Shown here piece after piece: positions 1 through 5,288 of a DNA stretch of 5,631 nucleotides. The translations under genes were made by a program, and so were the position numbers. The DNA lies in NCBI GenBank assembly GCA_003503535.1, contig DOCI01000165.1, positions 3,259-8,889 of the forward strand, written 5' to 3'. The notes beneath the pieces were generated by a model. That model had not been told where the DNA came from. It was given only the letters and a program-made list of their open reading frames with translations, and did not search any database. The stretch's first letter is position 1, and every line of letters begins with the position of its first letter. This DNA comes from Planctomycetaceae bacterium (GTDB lineage: Bacteria; Planctomycetota; Planctomycetia; Planctomycetales; Planctomycetaceae).

Positions 1-404
1 TTTCACCAATTCGCGGCATGCCCCTCGAAACTTTATGGCTGACCGAGACTCAAGTTCAGGACATTACCGTCCTGAAGGGGAATCCCGTGATGAGTCTGGA
101 TATTGAAAAAACTCCGATATCCGATTTGAGTCCACTCTCAGGGAATACGAACCTGAAGCGTCTTAACATTGCCGATTCCGCAGTCACCGATTTGACTCCC
201 CTGAAAGGTTTGAAACTTGAGCGACTGATCTTCTCACCAGAAAAGATTGAAAAGGGTTTGGATGTCGTGATGTCAATGCCGAGCATTCAGCAGATTGGGC
301 AAACATTCGATACTGTCACTCAGCCTGCAGTGTTCTGGTCTTCTTTGCCTCAGCCGACTCCTGAAAAGAGCGAAACGCCTCCCCCTGCAGGCACGACTGA
401 GTAA
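1..404 (+). CDS. Leucine-rich-repeat protein, C-terminal part (5' end outside window)
   Basis: The reading frame is open from base 3 (S-P-I-R-G before the first Met at 18), so this is the tail of a longer protein and the ATG at 18 is internal. About four repeats of 22-24 residues are visible: 'LETLWLTETQVQDITVLKG', 'VMSLDIEKTPISDLSPLSG', 'LKRLNIADSAVTDLTPLKG' and a last weaker one at 'LERLIFSPEKI'. They follow the LxxLxLxxTxVxDLxPLKG pattern. The repeats give way to a short cap ending near 'PAVFW' and a proline-rich tail with 'PTPEKSETPPPAGTTE'. In planctomycetes this repeat style and the terminal 'FW' are, from memory, frequent at the C-termini of Ser/Thr kinases or of stand-alone LRR proteins. 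The N-terminal domain is not visible, so the function is open; such repeats usually serve protein binding. An intrinsic terminator follows 13 bases after the stop. Confidence 0.85.
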   Translation, partial: SPIRGMPLETLWLTETQVQDITVLKGNPVMSLDIEKTPISDLSPLSGNTNLKRLNIADSAVTDLTPLKGLKLERLIFSPEKIEKGLDVVMSMPSIQQIGQTFDTVTQPAVFWSSLPQPTPEKSETPPPAGTTE

Positions 405-416
405 TTCCAGATCTGT

Positions 417-449
417 AGGTCAGGTACAGCCTGACCTGAGCTTTTTTTT
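417..449 (+). terminator. Intrinsic terminator of the LRR gene
   Basis: There is a perfect 8-bp stem (AGGTCAGG at 417-424 with CCTGACCT at 430-437) and a 5-base loop, then GAGC and a run of eight T (442-449). It begins 13 bases after the TAA of the LRR gene, so it should end that transcript and insulate the downstream methyltransferase gene. Confidence 0.9.
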
Positions 450-475
450 CATTTAAAGTTTATCTGCTCTACACT
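446..475 (+). promoter_or_regulatory. Weak candidate sigma-70-type promoter for the rsmB-like gene
   Basis: TTTTCA (446-451) and TACACT (470-475) are spaced by 18 bases, and each matches four of six consensus positions. Transcription would start near 482, giving a leader of only about 14 bases before the ATG at 496. The site overlaps the T-run of the preceding terminator. The gene needs its own promoter after that terminator and this is the best match in the gap, but the match is poor. Confidence 0.25.
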
Positions 476-495
476 CCCCAGAATTGAAGAACATT

Positions 496-1944
496 ATGCC
501 ACAACGAAAACGTCCGGTTCGCTCTCAGGTTCGTAAGCAACGTCAGAAACAACCTCCTTCAATTCCGCGGACGATTCGTCATGCCGTCTATATCCTGATT
601 GAACGCTATCGCACAACCGGTCAACTCGTGCGGGATCAGCTTCTGGAATTGTTCCTCAACGATGAGATTCGCCCCCAGGCGGTCGCCTGGTCGGAACGCT
701 TGATTTTACGGCAGCGGACAATTGACCGTGTTCTCAAAGAATGTGTCAGCCGGCCCGTCGATCAGGTCCAGGCTTCTTTGTGGACAATTTTACGAATGGG
801 AGCAAATGAATTGCTGTTCGGCCCAGCCGACTCTCAACACGCCGCAATCTCCGAAACGGTAGAGATCTGCCGGTTGCTCACACATCCGGAATGGACCGGA
901 TTTGTCAATGGTGTGTTACGTGGAGTTCAACGTTTATTGACGGATCAAGTGACGAACGAAATCGCCGCGAATGCATACCCGTTCGAAAATCATGAATACC
1001 GTGTTTTGAACAAAGAGATTTTCCCCGATCTGGAAGCACACTTTCCAAGTTATATGGGGTTTGCGTTCAGCTTGCCAGAACCACTGATTCGCGAATGGGA
1101 TCGACGATATACGCGAGAAGAATTTATCGAATTATGCTGGTCGACACTGGAAGCTCCGCCGATGCATGTCCGACTCAATCGGATTGCCGTCGAACCAGCC
1201 CAGTGGGTGGAACGATGTCGCGAAGCAGAGATCGCAGTATCGACAACTGACGTTCCCGAGTCGATTCGAATTGATCAGAAAGTTCGGCTCAGTAACCTGC
1301 CGGGATTTGAAGCGGGGGAATTTGTTGTCCAGGATATCGCAGCTACGCATGCCGCGAAATTATTGAATCCGTATCCAGGACAGCGGGTACTTGATTTGTG
1401 TGCTGGTCCAGGAACGAAAACGACTCAATTGGCAGAACTGATGCTCGATCGTGGAGAATTACTGGCTACTGAAGTCAGCCCGCGTCGAATCGAACAGATT
1501 GAAGAAAACGCAAAACGTTTACAAATATCGTGCATCAAGACCTTATTGATTGATCGAGAGGATCCGTATATATCCGATGAACCTTTTGACGCGATTTTGA
1601 TCGACGCGCCGTGTAGCAATACGGCTGTGTTGGGGAAACGGGCCGAAGCGCGCTGGCGATATTCGATCACCGAGTTGCATCTATTGAACGACATCCAAAT
1701 GCAGCTGCTTGATACCGCTTCTGAGTTACTGGTTGAAGATGGTCGGATGGTCTATTCGACATGTAGTATCGAGCCGAAAGAGAATGAGCAGTTGATTTCG
1801 CGCTGGCTGGAAAATCATCCGGAATTCACTTGCTCAGAAATGAAATCAATTTTGCCGAATGCGAACCGAGATGGCGGTTTCTGTGCTCTTATTGAGAGAC
1901 GCGAGGATTCTAAGGAAATTGAAAATGTTGATGGGATGAGTTGA
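496..1944 (+). CDS. rsmB: 16S rRNA (cytosine-C5)-methyltransferase, RsmB/Sun family
   Basis: The 482-residue protein has the two-part build of RsmB, which uses S-adenosylmethionine to methylate C967 (E. coli numbering) of 16S rRNA during small-subunit assembly in the cytoplasm. After a basic tail (MPQRKRPVRSQVRKQR), residues about 24-150 form the NusB-like RNA-binding domain, with 'HAAISETVEICRLL' and 'FVNGVLRGV'. Residues about 270-470 form the Rossmann methyltransferase domain: 'VQDIAATHAAKLL', the SAM motif 'VLDLCAGPG' (298-306), motif IV 'DAPCS' with Cys373, and motif VI 'VYSTCS' with the catalytic Cys423. Both cysteines needed by the family are present. An in-frame TTG at 484 would add four residues; I prefer ATG 496, which has GAAGAA upstream. 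E. coli RsmB is somewhat shorter (429 residues). The gene stands alone here, not beside fmt or def. Another RsmB/RsmF-type specificity is possible but less likely given the NusB domain. Confidence 0.93.
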   Translation: MPQRKRPVRSQVRKQRQKQPPSIPRTIRHAVYILIERYRTTGQLVRDQLLELFLNDEIRPQAVAWSERLILRQRTIDRVLKECVSRPVDQVQASLWTILRMGANELLFGPADSQHAAISETVEICRLLTHPEWTGFVNGVLRGVQRLLTDQVTNEIAANAYPFENHEYRVLNKEIFPDLEAHFPSYMGFAFSLPEPLIREWDRRYTREEFIELCWSTLEAPPMHVRLNRIAVEPAQWVERCREAEIAVSTTDVPESIRIDQKVRLSNLPGFEAGEFVVQDIAATHAAKLLNPYPGQRVLDLCAGPGTKTTQLAELMLDRGELLATEVSPRRIEQIEENAKRLQISCIKTLLIDREDPYISDEPFDAILIDAPCSNTAVLGKRAEARWRYSITELHLLNDIQMQLLDTASELLVEDGRMVYSTCSIEPKENEQLISRWLENHPEFTCSEMKSILPNANRDGGFCALIERREDSKEIENVDGMS

Positions 1945-2171
1945 GCAGGATGATTGATGGCTTCAGAAGAATCCGTTTTCCAAGCGGTCGTTGAGCGATC
2001 AATCTGGCTTGTCAACAGCCCAAATTTGATTCGAATGAAAGAAAAACAATCTTTTCAAACAGTGAAGAGTATCTCTGGAAAATATTTATGAAATGATTTC
2101 GCTTGTTAATCACAGGAAAACATGCTTGATAAATAAAGTTATCCGGTTAATTTCCTGGGTTCCAGTTGAAC
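1945..2171. other. Non-coding spacer, possible activator-binding region upstream of the sigma-54 promoter
   Basis: I see no credible gene and no clear rsmB terminator in this AT-rich stretch. It contains several short palindromes: ATTCGAAT (2029-2036), AAATATTT (2080-2087) and GAAAT-G-ATTTC (2090-2100). It also has a wide inverted repeat, GATTGAT (1952-1958) with ATCAATC (1998-2004). These lie about 100-245 bases upstream of the predicted sigma-54 start site, where enhancer-binding proteins commonly bind. Each could be chance in AT-rich DNA, so the assignment is positional inference only. Confidence 0.3.
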
Positions 2172-2174
2172 TGG
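2162..2174. repeat. Perfect inverted repeat overlapping the -24 element
   Basis: CCAGTT and AACTGG flank a single central G (2162-2174). The right arm shares its last three bases (TGG) with the -24 box of the sigma-54 promoter. A dimeric regulator bound here would compete with sigma-54 polymerase. It may also be coincidence. Confidence 0.35.
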
Positions 2175-2187
2175 CACAGTCGTTGCA
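2172..2187 (+). promoter_or_regulatory. Sigma-54 (RpoN) -24/-12 promoter
   Basis: The 16 bases read TGGCACA-GTCG-TTGCA, matching the sigma-54 consensus TGGCACR-N4-TTGCW at every defined position, with the GG and GC dinucleotides at the required spacing. Counting from the GC element at -12 puts transcription start near 2198. That gives a leader of about 36 bases with a GGGAG ribosome site before the GTG at 2234. Sigma-54 promoters need an ATP-driven enhancer-binding activator, so the small gene downstream is expected to be silent until a specific signal arrives. Confidence 0.85.
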
Positions 2188-2233
2188 ACTATCTGCTGTC
2201 GTAACGAAAACTTTCAACTGGGAGACTATAATA

Positions 2234-2458
2234 GTGAAAACACTAACCACACCAAAATCAAAAAAATCCTCCAGCGGCTGCAATGTTGCTCCTTATATTC
2301 CCACTCCTGCAGAGATTCGAGCTGAGTGCAGTGATATTCAGCAGTCCTGGAGCGAAGAAGAAATGATGCGACGTCAGCGTGTCACACGTCCGACGAAATT
2401 TGCCAAGCAAGTCTATCGAATTCATTTAGATTCGCCGGATATGGAATCGTATTCTTAA
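2234..2458 (+). CDS. Small conserved-type hypothetical protein (74 aa) under sigma-54 control
   Basis: I do not know the function. The GTG at 2234 is chosen because GGGAG (2220-2224) lies nine bases upstream and the sigma-54 promoter at 2172-2187 predicts transcription from about 2198. The in-frame ATG at 2093 lies before that promoter, and its extra 47 residues look like random translation. The protein has a Lys/Ser-rich start (MKTLTTPKSKKSSSG), then a compact motif 'YIPTPAEIRAECSDIQQSW' followed by 'SEEEMMRRQRV' (residues about 21-50, probably helical), and a tail ending 'HLDSPDMESYS'. There is no signal peptide or membrane segment, so it is probably cytoplasmic. The two cysteines (16 and 32) are too few for a clear metal site. 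From memory, short planctomycete proteins share an 'IPTPAEIR..C..IQ..WS..E..RR' motif without known function; I could not verify this. A small DNA- or protein-binding regulator is one possibility. Confidence 0.75.
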   Translation: MKTLTTPKSKKSSSGCNVAPYIPTPAEIRAECSDIQQSWSEEEMMRRQRVTRPTKFAKQVYRIHLDSPDMESYS

Positions 2459-2518
2459 TATCAATCGATGACCGCTTGCTGGGACTCAATCATCTCAGTT
2501 GAAAAGCATCTGCTCATG

Positions 2519-2553
2519 AGAACCTTGACTCCATTGGTGTCAAGGTTCTTTTA
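2519..2553 (+). terminator. Hairpin terminator after the small gene, at the convergent junction
   Basis: There is a perfect 11-bp stem, AGAACCTTGAC (2519-2529) with GTCAAGGTTCT (2539-2549), and a 9-base loop, followed by TTT and then A. The T-run is short (four including the stem base), but the stem is long. It sits 60 bases after the small gene's stop and directly beyond the stop (2555-2557) of the convergent phosphoesterase gene. It could therefore serve both directions, although the minus-strand side lacks an adjacent T-run. Confidence 0.75.
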
Positions 2554-2554
2554 C

Positions 2555-3760
2555 TTAATCGCTTCTTCGTTCCAGGTTGAGCAGGCTGATTTCTGGTCGG
2601 GCACCGATTCGCAGTGGATGTTTTCCTGAAACACCACGTGAGACGTGCAAGGTCGTTGGCGGTTCATGAAAGACGCCATCGGCGTAGTGTACACCAAATC
2701 GACTGGGCGAATAGACTGGCCCCAGGATTGGTAGCTTGATCTGGCCGCCATGATTGTGCCCGGAGAGCATGAAATCGATCTGGTTCTGTCTCGCCCATTT
2801 GATGTTATCGGGCGTGTGGCTGAGCAGCATGCGGAAAGTATGCTCATCAACCTGATCGAATTGAGGAGCATTTCCCATCCAGGGACGTTCATCGCCAGCG
2901 ATTGCAATTTGTCCTGATCCCTTCGTGATGAATTCAGGTTTTTCTCCGCAAAGTTGCCAGCCGAGTTTAGCCATTCTTTCCCGGATGGGATCGCATTCGA
3001 GATGCCAGTCGTGATTTCCCAGAATGTAATAACATCCCAGTGGAGCATGCATCTGTCCAAAAGTTGTGTCAATCCACTCGATCTTTTCCGGTCGATCCAG
3101 CAAATCTCCCGTGAAGACGATCATGTCCGGACTCCACTGTTGCGCCTTCTCAAAAACAAGTTCGTAAAAAGGTCGATCAATAGTTCCCAGAAAATGGACA
3201 TCACTAATATGGAGAAGCTTTGTACCGGAAAACTCTGCAGGCAGACGGTCGAATGTGAATGTTTTCTCATTAAACTCCGGCGAAAAAGCCTGATTGCCGG
3301 GAACTCTCAGCAACTTTTGGTAGGGACCTTCACCGCGTGATTTTTGTCCGAGGATCTGTTCCGTATGAACGATTTCCCGATGGTCGACAGAATAGCCGGG
3401 AGGCTTGCTTCTCAAAAATCTTTTCAGCAGCGTCGTACTGAGCATGATCAAGCCGACTCCTGAAAGCAGCCAGGGTGTGAAAAGCCAGATTTCATTTTGC
3501 TGAGGAAGAGCAATACCCGCAATCTGATAATGCGATGTCATCGAGACACGAATCAGGCTGAATAATAGTGCGAAAGGGACTGTGAGGATGCCGATGTCGT
3601 GCGCAATTCGATATTTATCGAGTGTCTCCGATGGTATCGGCAAACTGTAAACCCGATTTGTATACGACGTCCAAAACCAGGAATTTCCCAGCACACCCAG
3701 GAACAGCAATCCAATTGCAGTGAAAATTTCCATGATCAGATTCACGATGGCCAGAAACAT
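2555..3760 (-). CDS. Membrane-anchored calcineurin-like metallophosphoesterase
   Basis: The 401-residue protein has a C-terminal two-metal phosphoesterase domain (about 180-398) with every family signature in order: 'HISDVH' (D187, H189), 'TGDLLD' (D219), 'LGNHDW' (N249, H250), 'LLSHTPD' (H315) and 'SGHNHGGQ' (H335, H337). The last motif followed by 'IKLP' resembles the YkuE/YaeI group, some members of which act on membrane lipids; the substrate here is unknown. Three hydrophobic stretches (about 2-25, 53-73 and 91-113) precede the domain. The Lys/Arg-rich segment after the third ('KRFLRSKPP') suggests by the positive-inside rule that the catalytic part faces the cytoplasm. The ATG at 3758-3760 has no clear Shine-Dalgarno sequence; the Met at residue 10 is an alternative but would cut into the first helix. 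A hairpin at 3814-3836 separates it from the upstream minus-strand gene, so it probably has its own promoter in 3761-3812, where I see no good match. Confidence 0.93.
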   Translation of the reverse strand: MFLAIVNLIMEIFTAIGLLFLGVLGNSWFWTSYTNRVYSLPIPSETLDKYRIAHDIGILTVPFALLFSLIRVSMTSHYQIAGIALPQQNEIWLFTPWLLSGVGLIMLSTTLLKRFLRSKPPGYSVDHREIVHTEQILGQKSRGEGPYQKLLRVPGNQAFSPEFNEKTFTFDRLPAEFSGTKLLHISDVHFLGTIDRPFYELVFEKAQQWSPDMIVFTGDLLDRPEKIEWIDTTFGQMHAPLGCYYILGNHDWHLECDPIRERMAKLGWQLCGEKPEFITKGSGQIAIAGDERPWMGNAPQFDQVDEHTFRMLLSHTPDNIKWARQNQIDFMLSGHNHGGQIKLPILGPVYSPSRFGVHYADGVFHEPPTTLHVSRGVSGKHPLRIGARPEISLLNLERRSD

Positions 3761-3812
3761 CTGGACTGAGAGGCTTCAACTCTGCAGGCTGAAAGCAGAT
3801 TTCATTTCATGC

Positions 3813-3836
3813 AAAAAGGCAAACATCCTGCCTTTT
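3813..3836 (-). terminator. Intrinsic terminator of the FG-GAP gene
   Basis: AAAAGGCA (3814-3821) pairs perfectly with TGCCTTTT (3829-3836) around a 7-base loop. Read on the minus strand, the stem ends in a run of five T (3817-3813). It lies about 85 bases after the stop of the propeller gene. The stem is A/T-rich at its base, so termination may be only partial, leaving some read-through into the phosphoesterase gene. Confidence 0.6.
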
Positions 3837-3919
3837 CAGAACTCGGATCGTATCAGTGTCGGAAATATCCAACAAGACAGCTTTGAGCCTGTAAAAATGC
3901 CATATTTTATCGGGTTTAC

Positions 3920-5149
3920 TCAGCGAGTCGGATTCTCATACCAAATGACTCCGAGATTATCCCGTTCTTCGCAGGTGAGCAAATCCAGATCGCCGTCGGC
4001 ATCCAGGTCGATCATTTCGATCAGATCGTACTTGATCCCTTGTTTCGTCCCTGAGATTTCATGAAATACAGGCTCGGTAATATGACGGGAAGAATTCTCA
4101 ATCTTAAAACCAGAGAGCCAGTAGACCCCATGCTTTTTCTCAGCATGTTCGCAGGTTGCGATCAGATCGAGTTGATGATCCAGGTCGACATCCACCAGCC
4201 TCGCACATTTGGCCGTTCCGACATTCTCAGGATAGGGCAAGGAGACCGTTTTGAATGTTGGTGTCTTTGACGTTTTCGTTTGTGGGGGAACATTCCAATA
4301 GATTTCAAATTCTCCATTTTTTACCGGGCAGACAAAATCGATCAGGCCATCATGGTTTGCATCGCAGGTCGTCAAAAACATGACTTCTTTTCCCTCACCA
4401 CCGATAGCGATTTCCTGCCAGTTGGCCGGATCAGTGCGATCTCCCGGATTAATGCGACACCAGCAGCCGCGCCGGGGGCCTTTGCGATCAGAATAGAAAA
4501 TGTCCAGATCTCCATCCAAATCGATATCGACCTGATCGAGCGTCATAATCCAGCCAGCTGGGCCGATGGGATGCCAGATTGCTTCAGCTGGATTTTCTGG
4601 TTTGGGATCATACCAGCCGATTTGTCCATGCGGATCTTTCGAGCCACACAGCAGTTCCCAACTCAAATCCTCATCGAACTGTGCAGCTTGACCGAACATC
4701 CAGCGGGTTTTCTTTTGCGAATCGATTATGGCCTGAGTTTCCCAGTCAGAGGATTTCAATAACTGAGCAGGTCCGAACGGGCACAAATGCACGAAGAGGG
4801 CCTGCTGATTTCCTTCGCAGCAACTGACGATATCGAGCTTACCATCGCCATTCACATCCGCGAAAAAAGCATCTTCCGGAGATTTGACTTTGCCGACAGT
4901 CACCGCCGGCCAGGGTTGTTTCACGAGAGAGCGAGCGGGTTGAATATAGAGGCGAATCTGTCCTCCTTCTTCCCATCCGGTGGTGATATCAAGCAGATGA
5001 TCGCCATTCACATCCGCCAGCTTCACACCATCTGCACCACGCGAGGTGTTATCGATGACGTGCATTTTCCAGGGTTCTGCCAAGACTCCAGTTGCGAGAG
5101 ATAAAGAAAGCCATGTGAACAGAAAAACGTGTCGCAGATCGATATTCAC
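3920..5149 (-). CDS. Exported FG-GAP/VCBS-repeat beta-propeller protein
   Basis: The 409-residue protein starts with a Sec-type signal peptide ('LRHVFLFTWLSLSLATGVLA', cleavage probably after Ala24). The mature part carries six Asp-rich calcium-loop motifs of the FG-GAP/VCBS type: DVNGDHLLD (46), DVNGDGKLD (98), DIDLDGDLD (208), DANHDGLID (263), DVDLDHQLD (320) and DLDADGDLD (381). A degenerate seventh, 'QFDEDLSWELL', lies at about 157 in the expected gap. The 51-61-residue period implies a seven-bladed propeller filling the whole protein. Such proteins act outside the cytoplasmic membrane in binding or adhesion; no catalytic domain is visible. The start is GTG at 5147-5149, with AAGGAG (5156-5161) six bases upstream, which fixes it well. 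The gene is divergent from a Tat-exported protein. Its exact ligand cannot be told from the sequence. Confidence 0.92.
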   Translation of the reverse strand: MNIDLRHVFLFTWLSLSLATGVLAEPWKMHVIDNTSRGADGVKLADVNGDHLLDITTGWEEGGQIRLYIQPARSLVKQPWPAVTVGKVKSPEDAFFADVNGDGKLDIVSCCEGNQQALFVHLCPFGPAQLLKSSDWETQAIIDSQKKTRWMFGQAAQFDEDLSWELLCGSKDPHGQIGWYDPKPENPAEAIWHPIGPAGWIMTLDQVDIDLDGDLDIFYSDRKGPRRGCWCRINPGDRTDPANWQEIAIGGEGKEVMFLTTCDANHDGLIDFVCPVKNGEFEIYWNVPPQTKTSKTPTFKTVSLPYPENVGTAKCARLVDVDLDHQLDLIATCEHAEKKHGVYWLSGFKIENSSRHITEPVFHEISGTKQGIKYDLIEMIDLDADGDLDLLTCEERDNLGVIWYENPTR

Positions 5150-5155
5150 AAGAAG

Positions 5156-5161
5156 CTCCTT
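5156..5161 (-). promoter_or_regulatory. Strong Shine-Dalgarno site of the FG-GAP gene
   Basis: AAGGAG on the minus strand lies six bases before the GTG start. It decides for this non-ATG start, which also sits exactly ahead of the signal peptide. Confidence 0.8.
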
Positions 5162-5214
5162 GGCTCATCACAGAGTTATTGCTCGCACACTTTCGCATCG
5201 TCGTGGGAATCCGT

Positions 5215-5223
5215 ATTGTAACA
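5215..5223 (-). promoter_or_regulatory. Candidate extended -10 promoter for the FG-GAP gene
   Basis: Read on the minus strand, TG-T-TACAAT (5223-5215) matches the extended -10 form TGnTATAAT with one mismatch in the hexamer. Transcription would start near 5208, giving a leader of about 59 bases. No good -35 box is seen, as is common for extended -10 promoters. Confidence 0.35.
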
Positions 5224-5234
5224 GAGTTGATTCA

Positions 5235-5240
5235 TATGAT
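5235..5240 (+). promoter_or_regulatory. Candidate -10 box for the Tat-signal gene
   Basis: TATGAT matches five of six positions of the -10 consensus and lies about 50 bases before the ATG at 5289. No convincing -35 box is found at 16-18 bases. It lies close to the opposing candidate at 5215-5223, so the two divergent promoters would share regulator space. Confidence 0.25.
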
Positions 5241-5288
5241 TACAGCTCCGTACCAAATTCTAAAGATTTTCAAAACAGCAGGTTTTTC

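Noticed and set aside
484..495. TTG start for the rsmB-like gene
   Set aside because: It adds only four residues and has no better ribosome site than ATG 496; it cannot be excluded, but the ATG is the simpler choice.
1952..2004. Inverted repeat GATTGAT/ATCAATC as an rsmB terminator
   Set aside because: The 39-base loop is large and no T-run follows, so it does not look like an intrinsic terminator.
2036..2057. TGAAAGA/TCTTTTCA stem-loop upstream of the small gene
   Set aside because: It is A/T-rich, needs a bulge and is weak; it is not distinguishable from chance.
2551..3072. 173-codon open frame on the minus strand inside the phosphoesterase gene
   Set aside because: It is an offset frame of the phosphoesterase, whose own frame carries all catalytic motifs; the offset translation shows no family pattern.
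2954..3340. 128-codon plus-strand frame antisense to the phosphoesterase
   Set aside because: It lies wholly inside the coding region on the other strand and has no recognisable domain and no sensible ribosome site.
4061..5104. Several plus-strand frames (up to 160 codons) opposite the FG-GAP gene
   Set aside because: They are antisense shadows of the Asp-rich repeats; the minus-strand protein has a signal peptide, a strong ribosome site and regular repeats.
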